NCBI RefSeq assembly: GCF_001026905.1
Contig: NZ_LAQL01000002.1
Location: forward strand, 620,001-684,000
DNA from: Kiloniella spongiae
GTDB taxonomy: Bacteria > Pseudomonadota > Alphaproteobacteria > Kiloniellales > Kiloniellaceae
DNA: 64,000 nt
Reading direction: 5' to 3'
Position 1 is the stretch's first letter. The number at the start of each line of letters is the position of its first letter. Of the stretch, positions 20,536-29,728 are shown piece after piece. Made by a program: the position numbers and the translations under genes. The notes under the pieces were generated by a model that was not told the DNA's origin, ran no database searches, and saw only the letters and a program-made list of their open reading frames with translations.

Positions 20536-20852
20536 TGGCCGAAGCACTTATGATCGCAGGCATGACCGCTGTCACTTTTAGCATTCGTTATGTCCTTCTT
20601 GCTTCTGCTGGCCATTTCACCTTTCCAGCTTGGGCAAAAACCGCACTAGATTTTGTCCCTCCTGCCGTTTTGACAGCCATCATTGTTCCAGCTGTTCTTA
20701 TGCCAAATGGTGACGACATTGAATTCAGTCTGCAAAATGCGTCCCTGCTCGCAGCCTGCGTGGCGGTGATCGTCGGCTTGATCCGCAAAGATCTGCTGAC
20801 GACCATTGTCATTGGCATGATCGCTTTTGGCCTTTTCAAATGGCTTTTGTAA
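20535..20852 (+). CDS. azlD: AzlD-family branched-chain amino acid exporter, small subunit
   Basis: Small membrane protein of 105 residues with about four hydrophobic helices, opening [22 protein letters not shown] and containing LDFVPPAVLTAIIVPAVL, the characteristic proline pair of AzlD. Its ATG overlaps the azlC stop (TAATG), so translation is coupled. It partners AzlC in amino acid export. Confidence 0.9.
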   Translation: MAEALMIAGMTAVTFSIRYVLLASAGHFTFPAWAKTALDFVPPAVLTAIIVPAVLMPNGDDIEFSLQNASLLAACVAVIVGLIRKDLLTTIVIGMIAFGLFKWLL

Positions 20853-20917
20853 CAAGCAGCACCTCAAGAGAATCTAAAAACTTCAGTACCCCTGCGAACA
20901 AAGGAAACGCCACAAAA

Positions 20918-21292
20918 ATGTCAGAGAGAAACGTTGTAAATTTGCCAGATGCTCTAGACCAAGTAACCGATCATTGGTCGCCAAAAGTCCTCGCCCAAGT
21001 CAATGATCAATTTGTGAAAATTGCCAAACTCAAAGGTGAATTTGTCTGGCACAAGCATGATGATGAAGATGAGTTATTTTACATTATCAAAGGCAACCTA
21101 CTCATGCAGTATGAGGATAAAACAGTCGTGTTGAACGAAGGCGATATGCATGTCGTCCCCAAAGGCATCATGCATAACCCTGTTGCCAAAGAAGAGTGCT
21201 GGATTATGCTGGTTGAACCCGTTGCTACAGCACATACAGGAGATATCGTTACTGATAGAACGCGTAGTCTTGAAGAGCAGATACAGGCTTGA
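20918..21292 (+). CDS. cupin-domain protein
   Basis: Single-domain cupin of 124 residues starting MSERNVVNLPDALDQ. The two cupin motifs are present: FVWHKHDDEDELFYIIKG (metal-binding His-His-Glu) and MHVVPKGIMHNPVAKEEC (His of motif 2). This is the small conserved family often annotated as cupin of unknown function. An upstream in-frame Met at 20840 would overlap azlD; the ATG at 20918 follows AAAGGAAA. It is the last gene of the MarR-GNAT/azlCD group and ends 2 nt before the convergent SDR gene. Confidence 0.85.
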   Translation: MSERNVVNLPDALDQVTDHWSPKVLAQVNDQFVKIAKLKGEFVWHKHDDEDELFYIIKGNLLMQYEDKTVVLNEGDMHVVPKGIMHNPVAKEECWIMLVEPVATAHTGDIVTDRTRSLEEQIQA

Positions 21293-21294
21293 AA

Positions 21295-22182
21295 CTAAAG
21301 CAAGCTTTTCAATCCCGATTGATAGTCAGGATAATCGAGTTTCACACCAAGCTCGCTTATAATCCGGCTGTTATCCACGCGCTTATTATCCAACCAGAAA
21401 GTCCGTGCCATTGGGCTCATTTCGGCCTGATCAAACGCCACAAGAGGCGGCGGGTCTATTCCTAATAACCGGCTGGCATAAGTGGTGACTTTGGATGGCT
21501 CTTCAGGTGCGCTATCACAAACATTGTAAATACGCCCAGCCCGAGGCCTCTTAATAGATGCGTCGAGTACGTTTGCAATATCTTCGACATGAATACGGCT
21601 GAAAATATGTCCAGGCTTGTCTATTCGCTGCTTCACCCTGCCAGATTTAAGAGAATCCAAAGGACTTCGCCCCGGCCCATAAATTCCCGCCAACCTAAAG
21701 ACATGCACCGGAATGCCATGCACTTCGGTCAACCCCAGCCATTCTTTTTCTGCCTGTATGCGTTGCTCACTTCGCGGACTTGACGGGTTCAGTGAATCAT
21801 CTTCAAAAACCACCCCGCCATCACGGTTCCCATATACTCCTGTCGTTGAGAGATACCCAACCCATTCAAGATTTTTGCATTTAGCAATTTCTGCGGCATG
21901 CAACTCTAGAACACAGTCCCCTTCCTTGCCCGGCGGAACGGAAGAAAGAATATGGGTTACATCACCCAGCACCGTTGAAGCTTCAATCAGAGGCAGAGTA
22001 CGTTCAAAACTGTGTACGACAATACCTTCAGCTTCCAGCCGTTCTCTCTTTCCCTGATCTTTTTGCGAATCAGGCCGGATTGTGCCCGACACCTTCCAAC
22101 CCTTGGCCTGCATCTTTCTGGCAAACGTCAGGGCGGAAAACCCCAGGCCAAAACAAAACAAATGCTTAGAATCATGTGACAT
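21295..22182 (-). CDS. NAD(P)-dependent SDR/epimerase family protein (YeeZ-like)
   Basis: Extended SDR of 295 residues beginning MSHDSKHLFCFGLGFSALTF, where GLGFSA is the dinucleotide-binding glycine turn. It contains the segment EWVGYLSTTGVYGNRDG with the catalytic Tyr in the SDR YxxxK-like region and a late IYNVCDSAPE segment seen in NAD-dependent epimerases. The reaction is unknown; the closest characterised type is the YeeZ family. The frame is open 105 codons further upstream, but that part is low-complexity and basic and overlaps the upstream gene's promoter region, so the Met at 22182 is taken. Confidence 0.82.
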   Translation of the reverse strand: MSHDSKHLFCFGLGFSALTFARKMQAKGWKVSGTIRPDSQKDQGKRERLEAEGIVVHSFERTLPLIEASTVLGDVTHILSSVPPGKEGDCVLELHAAEIAKCKNLEWVGYLSTTGVYGNRDGGVVFEDDSLNPSSPRSEQRIQAEKEWLGLTEVHGIPVHVFRLAGIYGPGRSPLDSLKSGRVKQRIDKPGHIFSRIHVEDIANVLDASIKRPRAGRIYNVCDSAPEEPSKVTTYASRLLGIDPPPLVAFDQAEMSPMARTFWLDNKRVDNSRIISELGVKLDYPDYQSGLKSLL

Positions 22183-22284
22183 ACGTTTCTCGATCTCGAA
22201 ATTGCCTAATTTCTTATATAGGGTCCATTTACAAACTGAAAAGCAAAGCTTGCAAAGTAATAAATTTATGGTCCAAATGCGCCT

Positions 22285-23064
22285 ATGACACAAAAAAACA
22301 AACTCTTCGCGACTCTTTTTATACTTCCTTTTGCTCTTGGCTTCACTTTGCCGAGTGAAGCGGCAGGACCAAAAGAACCTATCAATCACGAAGAGCAGTA
22401 CATAGCCTGTATAAAGCTGGTTGAACGGCGCCCAGACGCTGCATTTGAATCCGCTCTTTCCTGGGCGTCCCAAGGCGGTGGGTTCCCTGCGGAACACTGC
22501 GCAACGCAGGCTTTGTATGCGCTTAAAATATATGATGCCGCTGCAATACGTCTCGAGAAGTTAGCGGATGTTATGAAGACAGATAATGTCGAACTCCGCT
22601 CACAACTTCTGCACCAAGCCGGACGCGCCTGGTACGATCATGGCGATCTGGAACGCGCCTTTGCGGTACAGAGTACGGCAATCACGCTGTTCCCTGATGG
22701 AACAGAATACTACATCGATCGGGCAGAAATCCTGGCTGAACTTGGTCGCTTTGATGAGGCTTTGATTGATCTTGAAGTTGCCCACAGCCTGGAACCGGAA
22801 AGGGCCGATATTCTGGCATTGCGCGGCACAGCCAAAAGATTCTTGGGTAATGACACCGAAGCCTTAAAAGATATCGCTCTCGCACTGAATTTAGAACCTG
22901 ACAATCTGGAAGCACTGCTTGAACGTGGCATACTAAAACGCCTTGCTGGCGATAATAATGGCGCACGGGAAGACTGGCTAAAGATCGTCAATATTGCCTT
23001 GGGCACACCTGCGGCCGATGCAGCGCAGCTAAACCTCGAAAAGCTCGACGTAATGGTAGAATAA
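22285..23064 (+). CDS. periplasmic TPR-repeat protein
   Basis: Secreted protein of 259 residues with a signal peptide (about 1-27, ending PSEAAG). The rest consists of helix pairs; at least three clear TPR units lie at about 115-215 (YYIDRAEILAELGRFDEALI, LALRGTAKRFLGNDTEALKD, LLERGILKRLAGDNNGARED). TPRs mediate protein-protein contacts; no partner is suggested by the neighbours. It is a single gene between divergent SDR and convergent fzlA. Confidence 0.82.
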   Translation: MTQKNKLFATLFILPFALGFTLPSEAAGPKEPINHEEQYIACIKLVERRPDAAFESALSWASQGGGFPAEHCATQALYALKIYDAAAIRLEKLADVMKTDNVELRSQLLHQAGRAWYDHGDLERAFAVQSTAITLFPDGTEYYIDRAEILAELGRFDEALIDLEVAHSLEPERADILALRGTAKRFLGNDTEALKDIALALNLEPDNLEALLERGILKRLAGDNNGAREDWLKIVNIALGTPAADAAQLNLEKLDVMVE

Positions 23065-23106
23065 TTTTTGCCTGTGAAGATTATCTGTGACGATTTCCAG
23101 GCCGAC

Positions 23107-23778
23107 TTAAAAGTCTAAATCAGCATAGTGTTTGGGCGGTGGAACACCCGGTATTAAATCAGTAAGAACGCCCCGCATACAGGGGCGGGATTTTATACGC
23201 GCATACCAATCTTTTGCCCCCTGATGCTCGTTCCAAGGGACATCCCCGATATAATCAAGGGACGAGATGTGAGATGCGGCCGTTATATCAGCCAGCGAGA
23301 AGTCATCCCCGGCCAACCATGTTCTGCGATCGGTAAGCCAACTGATGTATTCCAAATGATAATGAATATTGGCGTGGCCTGCTCGGATGGCTTGGGAGTT
23401 TGGCTCCCCAAGTCCAAGAAAACGCTTTAACATTTTCTCTTCGACCAGATTTGCAGTGACTTCACGCCGGAATTTATCATCAAACCATGAGATCAAACGC
23501 CTGACTTCGGCACGACACAATGGATTATCACCCAAAAGGCTTTGCTCAGGATAAGCTTCTTCCAAGTATTCGGAAATCACTTGCGCACCGCCTGTTATAC
23601 TCGTCCCATCATCCTCGACAAGCACAGGAACTTCCCCCGCAGGATTAAGTGCCAGAAAGGCTTCCCGGCGTTCCCAGACCTTTTCAGCATGCAATTCGAA
23701 CTCGAGCTTTTTCTCTCGCAATAACATGCGAATTTTACGGCAGCCAGAATCGAGGGGAAGGTGATGAAGCTTTCTCAT
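23107..23778 (-). CDS. fzlA: FzlA-like GST-fold protein (FtsZ-binding)
   Basis: GST-fold protein of 223 residues with a thioredoxin-like N-domain (MRKLHHLPLDSGCRKIRMLL, then NPAGEVPVLVEDDG) and an all-helical C-domain (WLAGDDFSLADITAASHISSL). The ending PGVPPPKHYADLDF matches, from memory, the conserved tail of alphaproteobacterial FzlA, an essential FtsZ-binding, non-catalytic GST relative that links the Z-ring to wall synthesis. The typical catalytic Cys/Ser position is degenerate. The alternative is an ordinary GST. It is divergent from the ArsR-type gene. Confidence 0.75.
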   Translation of the reverse strand: MRKLHHLPLDSGCRKIRMLLREKKLEFELHAEKVWERREAFLALNPAGEVPVLVEDDGTSITGGAQVISEYLEEAYPEQSLLGDNPLCRAEVRRLISWFDDKFRREVTANLVEEKMLKRFLGLGEPNSQAIRAGHANIHYHLEYISWLTDRRTWLAGDDFSLADITAASHISSLDYIGDVPWNEHQGAKDWYARIKSRPCMRGVLTDLIPGVPPPKHYADLDF

Positions 23779-23962
23779 TTTCTGGACTATAACCCTACTG
23801 AGCGAACGAGAAAACCGCGTAAAAAAAGTTTATACAAAAGATCCAGCACAAAATAACAATGAATAAAACACTTTGTTTTTAAATGAAGAATTATAAATCC
23901 ATCTAAATTTTGACGAAAACATGACGCTTGATTCTGAAACTGCACTTTCAAGACACTCTTTA

Positions 23963-23979
23963 CTAACTATTATAGTTAG
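23963..23979. promoter_or_regulatory. palindromic operator before the ArsR-type gene
   Basis: Inverted repeat CTAACTA, 3 bp, TAGTTAG, ending 14 nt before the ATG of the ArsR-family gene. Such short AT-rich dyads are typical ArsR/SmtB binding sites, so autorepression is likely. It could also influence divergent fzlA, though it lies about 185 nt from that start. Confidence 0.6.
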
Positions 23980-23993
23980 ATTAATATCGAAGT

Positions 23994-24683
23994 ATGAAAG
24001 AAGGACCAGATATCACCCTTATTGGCTCCCTCATTGGGGATCCAGCCCGTGCAAACATGCTTTCCGCCCTGATTAGCGGAAAAGCACTCACAGCCAGTGA
24101 GCTTGCCAACGAAGCAAATATCACCCTACAAACAACCAGCGCCCACCTCAAAAAACTTGAAGCAGGTGGCCTGATACGTCAACGCAAGCAGGGACGACAC
24201 CGCTATTTTAATCTCGCAGACGAAGACGTGGCCACGTTATTAGAAACCATGATGGGTCTTGCTGCAAAAAAGGGACATATCCGAACGCGAACCGGCCCAA
24301 AAGCACCCGAGATGAGGAAAGCCAGAGTCTGTTACAATCATCTTGCAGGTGAATTCGGCGTTCAAATGTTCGATAGCCTGATTGGCAGAGGATTTCTTTT
24401 GGAAGAGCGGGATGAGATTGCAATTACTGATTCTGGCCGTGATTTTATTAGGGGACTGGGCATTAACCTTGAGCTACTACAAAAGGCCAAGCGCCCTCTC
24501 TGTAAGTCATGTCTGGATTGGAGTGCTCGCAGAAGCCATCTAGCCGGGTCGCTCGGCACTGCTTTGCTGAATCATATCTATGAAAAAGGCTGGGCGAAGC
24601 GTCTTGAGGATGTGAGGGTCGTTGAATTTTCACGCCGAGGCGAAGCAGCTTTTCACAATCAATTTCCCCGGTTGACCGACTAG
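23994..24683 (+). CDS. ArsR-family regulator with extended C-terminal domain
   Basis: Regulator of 229 residues, about twice the ArsR norm. Residues 1-90 are the winged helix (GDPARANMLSALISGKALTASELA, recognition helix TLQTTSAHLKKLEAGGLI, wing RQRKQGRHRYFNL). The C-terminal half carries conserved-looking Cys and His residues in ARVCYNHLAGEFGVQMF and LCKSCLDWSARRSHLAGSLG, suggesting metal or thiol sensing. This extended family is common in proteobacteria but its ligand is not known to me. A palindrome lies just upstream. Confidence 0.85.
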   Translation: MKEGPDITLIGSLIGDPARANMLSALISGKALTASELANEANITLQTTSAHLKKLEAGGLIRQRKQGRHRYFNLADEDVATLLETMMGLAAKKGHIRTRTGPKAPEMRKARVCYNHLAGEFGVQMFDSLIGRGFLLEERDEIAITDSGRDFIRGLGINLELLQKAKRPLCKSCLDWSARRSHLAGSLGTALLNHIYEKGWAKRLEDVRVVEFSRRGEAAFHNQFPRLTD

Positions 24684-24769
24684 AAATAACCCGCTCAATA
24701 AGACTTGAAGCTCCCATACTTAACGTCGAGCATACCAAGCTTAAATCAACAATACAGGACAATATTTCC

Positions 24770-25102
24770 TTGAAAAAATCTAGCTTTAAAACTCTTTTTT
24801 ACCTCTCTAATGAAGACGTAAATATTGTTGAAATCAAGCGATTGGATCTTCCCGAGACGGCTGATAAGTCAGATATTTTCCACTGGCTTTTGTTCGGCAA
24901 TGATTGCTCCATTCAAAAACTTACTTTCGTCTCCATGAACGAAGAAAACGGTTTTCAATTAAGAGAGTTTAAAGAAGGTAAACTTCGCTTCAACGACGAT
25001 ATCGGTTTCTACGACACAGAGACCTCTCACGCCCTGCAATGTAATCGACCAAACGAGTTACCCGATACGCTGGCATCATTGCTGGAAAATTATTTAACTT
25101 AA
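24770..25102 (+). CDS. hypothetical protein
   Basis: Frame of 110 codons starting at TTG 24770 (MKKSSFKTLFYLSNEDVN). The product is acidic, soluble, of mixed alpha/beta character; no family, signal peptide or motif is recognised. The ribosome binding site is weak (AGGAC at about 11 nt). The frame lies in the same direction as the ArsR gene, 86 nt away, and converges on gltB with a hairpin between them. Coding status is plausible, not certain. Confidence 0.5.
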   Translation: MKKSSFKTLFYLSNEDVNIVEIKRLDLPETADKSDIFHWLLFGNDCSIQKLTFVSMNEENGFQLREFKEGKLRFNDDIGFYDTETSHALQCNRPNELPDTLASLLENYLT

Positions 25103-25124
25103 AATATATTAAACTATAACCAAC

Positions 25125-25151
25125 AAGGAGCTGTATTCGTTACAGCTCCTT
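25125..25151. terminator. hairpin between the hypothetical gene and gltB
   Basis: Eleven-base arms AAGGAGCTGTA / TACAGCTCCTT around TTCGT, between two convergent stop codons (25102 and 25176). T-runs are poor on both strands, but position and stability fit a shared terminator for gltDB and the hypothetical gene. Confidence 0.6.
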
Positions 25152-25175
25152 GATACATGAGTATTTTATAGAACT

Positions 25176-28100
25176 TTAAGCTGATTTAAGTTCGGCAGAA
25201 TCTGTCACAGGATGCTCTAACAAGGAAAGCATTTCCTTTGGCACAACCTGCCAAAAATCACCCTTGATTTGCGCCCAATCATTCAACAGGCGTTCCGTGT
25301 AAACGGACTGCGTTTCCGCATGATGCTCCTTGACCAAATCCAAGAGCACCTCCTCCCAATGATCAGTCTCAACTTGCTGATAGATAACGCTCTCGTCATT
25401 GATGCGACTTGGCAGGATGCGGCTTGGGTCATAAACAAAGGCCATGCCACCTGACATTCCCGCTGCAAAGTTCATCCCCACTTCACCAAGAATAACAGCC
25501 GTTCCGCCAGTCATATATTCACAACCGTTTGAACCGCAGCCTTCAACTACAACCTGAGCGCCGGAATTCCTAACCGCAAAACGCTCACCTGCTTGTCCCG
25601 CAGCAAATAACTTACCCGCTGTTGCTCCATAGAGAACCGTATTCCCGATAATCGTGTTGTGCTGGGTCGCCAATTTGCTTGAAGCCAAAGGCCGTACCAC
25701 GATTTCGCCGCCAGAAAGCCCTTTACCAACATAATCATTGGCATCACCAAAGACTTCCAGCTTCATACCCTGAACGGCAAAAGCCCCCAATGACTGCCCG
25801 GCAGAACCACGCAATCGAACCGTAATATGTCCCGGTTGCAGTTCTTTCATACCAAAGCGCGTTGTAATTTTTGATGCCAAGCGGGTTCCAACAGCACGGT
25901 GTGTATTGCGTACGTTATATTGCAACTGCATCTTTTCGCCCACCTCGAAGAAAGGATTGGCATCGTCAATAATCTGCGCATCAAGCGTATCCGGAACGGC
26001 ATTACGCCCCTCTAACGTACAATAACGCTCAGAAGTTCCGCTATCCGCCAAGGCAAGCAATGGGTTGAGATCCAAATCATCAAGATGCGATGCACCACGG
26101 CTGACCTGTTTTAGCAAATCAGTTCGACCGATAATTTCATTCAGCGTTTTATAACCGAGTGAGGCAAGAATCTCGCGCACTTCTTCGGCAATAAAGCTAA
26201 AGAGATTCACGACCTTTTCTGGCGTACCGTCAAACTTCGCTCGAAGATCATCATCCTGTGTACACACGCCAACAGGGCAAGTATTGGAATGACATTGACG
26301 CACCATAATACAGCCCATCGCGACCAGTGACGCCGTCCCGACACCGTATTCTTCTGCTCCCAAAAGGGCTGCGATAACGATATCACGTCCGGTTTTCAAA
26401 CCACCATCGGTCCGGAGCGTCACATTATTTCGTAAGCCGTTAAGTGTAAGAACCTGCTGAACTTCACTCAGGCCAATTTCCCACGGCACGCCCGCAAACT
26501 TAACCGACGTTTGCGGCGACGCGCCCGTTCCGCCAACATTACCGGAAATCAGAATAATATCTGCCTTTGCTTTCGCTACACCCGCAGCAACCGTACCAAT
26601 CCCGGACCGTGCAACAAGCTTCACACAAACCTTGGCTTTGGGGTTAATTTGCTTCAGATCATAGATAAGCTGCGCAAGATCCTCGATAGAATAGATATCG
26701 TGATGTGGCGGTGGAGAAATTAATGTGACCCCCGGCGTGGAATGACGCAGACGTGCAATCAGCTTTGTCACCTTGAAGCCCGGCAGTTGACCGCCTTCAC
26801 CCGGTTTCGCACCTTGGGCAACCTTGATTTCAATTTCACGACATTTGTTCAGATATTCTGCAGTGACACCGAACCGCCCCGAAGCAACCTGTTTAATAGC
26901 CGAGTTTTCATTGTCTCCGTTTGGATGCGGCACATAGCGTTCTGGCACCTCACCACCTTCACCTGAATCAGACTTCGCCCCAATCCGGTTCATGGCAATA
27001 TTGAGCGTGCCGTGCGCTTCCGGGCTCAACGCCCCCAAAGACATAGCCGGTGTGATAAAACGCTTTCTCAGGGACGTGATAGATTCCGTATCTTCAACAT
27101 CAAGGCCACCATCCGTTGCCCGCTTAAAGTCCAGAAGATCTCTTAGGTTAATCGGTCGACGACTTTCCAATCCCTTGGTGTATTTCTTAAAGAGCGAATA
27201 AGACCCCTTGGTAACTGCCGTTTGCATGGTATGGATCAGTTGACCTTCCCATGCATGCTCCTCACCGCCAGCGCGATAACGGTAAAAACCGCCAATTGGC
27301 AGAGCTGTAGAATCAGATTCCCACGCCTTTTCGTGAAGCTCCAAGGCCTTTTCTTCCAAACCGGTCATTCCTATTCCGGAAATACGGCTTGGCATACCTG
27401 GAAAGAACTCATCAACAAGTGTACGGGACAAACCGAGTGCCTCGAAGTTGTAGCCCCCACGATAAGACGAAATAACAGAAATTCCCATCTTACCCATGAT
27501 CTTGAGCAAGCCATCATCTACAGCTTTTGTGTAACGCTCCATACAGTCATCGAACGACAAATCATCGAACAAACCACGACGATGGCGATCTGCGATGGCT
27601 TCTTCCGTTAGATAGGCATTCACTGTTGTGGCACCCACACCAATCAAGACCGCAAAATAATGAACATCTAGACACTCAGCACTCCGCACGTTGATAGAAC
27701 AGAATGACCGCAGCTTATGTTCAACCAGATGCGTATGAACGGCACCTGTTGCCAAGATCATCGGTATAGAAACCCGTTCAGCGGACTGTGCCTCATCAGT
27801 AAGTACAACGTGTTCAAAACCTTCGCGAACCAACTCTTCTGCTTCGCGGCGGATACGATGTAGCGCATGACGAAGTGCGCCGGGTTTACCATTGGCTTCA
27901 AAAGTACAGTCAACGACACCAACTGTACGCCCCATATGCTTGGAGAGAGCAACAAATTCCGAGTTCGTCAGGACAGGAGAATCAAGTTGAAGAATTGTAA
28001 CCTGACCTTCTTCTTCGTCTAGAACATTCCCGAGATTACCAATACGAGTAATCAGGGACATGACCTGTTTTTCACGCAGACTATCAATCGGCGGGTTCGT

Positions 28101-29717
28101 CACCTGACTAAAGTTCTGGCGAAAGAAATGGTGCATAGGCCGCACATTATCGGACAGAACCGCCAATGGGGTATCATCCCCCATTGACCCCATGGCCTCT
28201 TTGGCTGTTTCGACCATTGGATGTAGGATGAGCTCCATATCTTCAATGGTCAGTCCAAAATCCAATTGGCGACGACGCAGTTCATCTTTAGAGAGAGGCT
28301 CTCTGCTGTACTTGTGCTTCTTAACCAAATCATCGATCACAAGGATATTTTTCAGCCAATCCCCATAGGGCTGTTGAGCTGCCAGACGATCTTTGATTTC
28401 TTTATCTTTGTAGATTTTACCTTCTTCAAAATTAACCGCAATCATCTGCCCGGGGCCAAGCCGCCCTTTCTCGATAACACGCTCAACATCAATATGAACC
28501 ATACCGGTTTCTGACCCGGCAAAAAGCAGGCCGTCACGGGTGATTGCATAGCGCATTGGGCGTAAACCATTTCGGTCGGTACCGGCAAGCGCCCAAGGAC
28601 CAGAGAATCCACACACCGCGGCTGGGCCGTCCCAAGGTTCCATCACTGCATTACAATAGGCATAAAGCTCTTTGTGATGCTGGGGAACGGCATCGTTTTT
28701 ACTCCAGGATTCCGGCACCAAAAGCGTCTTGGCCATTGGAAGGCTTCGATCAGATCGGATCATCAACTCAAAGACAGCATCCAATGCCGCAGAATCAGAG
28801 CTTCCTGGCAAAATAACAGGTTTCAAATCCTCAACATGCGATCCGAATTTCGGGTGATCAATACGACACTCGTGTGATTTCATCCAATTGACATTTCCCC
28901 GAAGTGTATTGATTTCGCCATTATGGGCGATGACACGGAAAGGCTGGGCCAGATGCCACGTCGGGAAGGTATTGGTCGAAAAACGTTGATGGAAAATTGC
29001 AAAGCTTGAAACAAAACGTCCATCCAAAAGATCCGGATAAAAGTCAGCCAGATTTTCGGCCAAAACCATACCTTTGTAGATAATGGAGCGGCAACTCAGC
29101 GAACAGATATAAAAATCCTTGATTGAATCCCGCTCAACCGCAGCTTCAATCCGGCGGCGAATAATATAGAGATCAGTTTCAAACCGCTCGGCATCGACTC
29201 CTTTACTATTCGCGATCATGATTTGTTCGATTTCAGGGCGATTGAGACTCGCTTTTTCTCCGCATATCGCCGTATTAACGGGAACCTGTCGCCATCCATA
29301 AATGGAATAGCCAAAGTTCAGGATTTCACGCTCGACAATGACCCGACAACGCTCTTGGGAACCAAAATCGGTTCGCGGTAAAAAGACCATACCGATAGCA
29401 AGATCTTCATTTTTCTGGGCATAGCCAATGTGCTCAATCTGCTCTTGAAAGAACCCCTTAGGAATTTCAACGTGAATGCCACAACCATCGCCGGTTTTTC
29501 CATCAGCATCCACAGCACCGCGGTGCCACACAGCCTTAAGCGCTTCGATACCTGCCTCGACAACAGAACGACGCGGTTTACCATCAATAGCAGCAACCAA
29601 TCCAACACCACAGGAAGAATGCTCGTCTTCTGGGTTATACAAGCCATGTTTTTGGTAATGCGCCGCCTTTTGTTCCCACTGGACAATCGGGTCCGGAGTT
29701 ATCTTTTTACGTTCCAT
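25176..29717 (-). CDS. gltB: glutamate synthase (NADPH) large subunit
   Basis: GOGAT alpha subunit of 1513 residues. The class II glutamine amidotransferase domain begins at the Cys of EDEHSSCGVGLVAAIDG, at about residue 37, so a propeptide of about 36 residues is removed to expose the nucleophile. It is followed by the central domain, the FMN/3Fe-4S synthase domain (about 840-1210; ISGNVGGTGASPQTSVKFAG, cluster Cys in CIMVRQCHSNTCPVGVC) and the GXGXG beta-helix at the C-terminus (GNTVLYGATAGKLFAAGQAG). It makes two glutamates from glutamine and 2-oxoglutarate. It follows gltD by 11 nt; the gltD-gltB order is the reverse of enterobacteria. Confidence 0.98.
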   Translation of the reverse strand: MERKKITPDPIVQWEQKAAHYQKHGLYNPEDEHSSCGVGLVAAIDGKPRRSVVEAGIEALKAVWHRGAVDADGKTGDGCGIHVEIPKGFFQEQIEHIGYAQKNEDLAIGMVFLPRTDFGSQERCRVIVEREILNFGYSIYGWRQVPVNTAICGEKASLNRPEIEQIMIANSKGVDAERFETDLYIIRRRIEAAVERDSIKDFYICSLSCRSIIYKGMVLAENLADFYPDLLDGRFVSSFAIFHQRFSTNTFPTWHLAQPFRVIAHNGEINTLRGNVNWMKSHECRIDHPKFGSHVEDLKPVILPGSSDSAALDAVFELMIRSDRSLPMAKTLLVPESWSKNDAVPQHHKELYAYCNAVMEPWDGPAAVCGFSGPWALAGTDRNGLRPMRYAITRDGLLFAGSETGMVHIDVERVIEKGRLGPGQMIAVNFEEGKIYKDKEIKDRLAAQQPYGDWLKNILVIDDLVKKHKYSREPLSKDELRRRQLDFGLTIEDMELILHPMVETAKEAMGSMGDDTPLAVLSDNVRPMHHFFRQNFSQVTNPPIDSLREKQVMSLITRIGNLGNVLDEEEGQVTILQLDSPVLTNSEFVALSKHMGRTVGVVDCTFEANGKPGALRHALHRIRREAEELVREGFEHVVLTDEAQSAERVSIPMILATGAVHTHLVEHKLRSFCSINVRSAECLDVHYFAVLIGVGATTVNAYLTEEAIADRHRRGLFDDLSFDDCMERYTKAVDDGLLKIMGKMGISVISSYRGGYNFEALGLSRTLVDEFFPGMPSRISGIGMTGLEEKALELHEKAWESDSTALPIGGFYRYRAGGEEHAWEGQLIHTMQTAVTKGSYSLFKKYTKGLESRRPINLRDLLDFKRATDGGLDVEDTESITSLRKRFITPAMSLGALSPEAHGTLNIAMNRIGAKSDSGEGGEVPERYVPHPNGDNENSAIKQVASGRFGVTAEYLNKCREIEIKVAQGAKPGEGGQLPGFKVTKLIARLRHSTPGVTLISPPPHHDIYSIEDLAQLIYDLKQINPKAKVCVKLVARSGIGTVAAGVAKAKADIILISGNVGGTGASPQTSVKFAGVPWEIGLSEVQQVLTLNGLRNNVTLRTDGGLKTGRDIVIAALLGAEEYGVGTASLVAMGCIMVRQCHSNTCPVGVCTQDDDLRAKFDGTPEKVVNLFSFIAEEVREILASLGYKTLNEIIGRTDLLKQVSRGASHLDDLDLNPLLALADSGTSERYCTLEGRNAVPDTLDAQIIDDANPFFEVGEKMQLQYNVRNTHRAVGTRLASKITTRFGMKELQPGHITVRLRGSAGQSLGAFAVQGMKLEVFGDANDYVGKGLSGGEIVVRPLASSKLATQHNTIIGNTVLYGATAGKLFAAGQAGERFAVRNSGAQVVVEGCGSNGCEYMTGGTAVILGEVGMNFAAGMSGGMAFVYDPSRILPSRINDESVIYQQVETDHWEEVLLDLVKEHHAETQSVYTERLLNDWAQIKGDFWQVVPKEMLSLLEHPVTDSAELKSA

Positions 29718-29728
29718 GTGCTCTCTCC

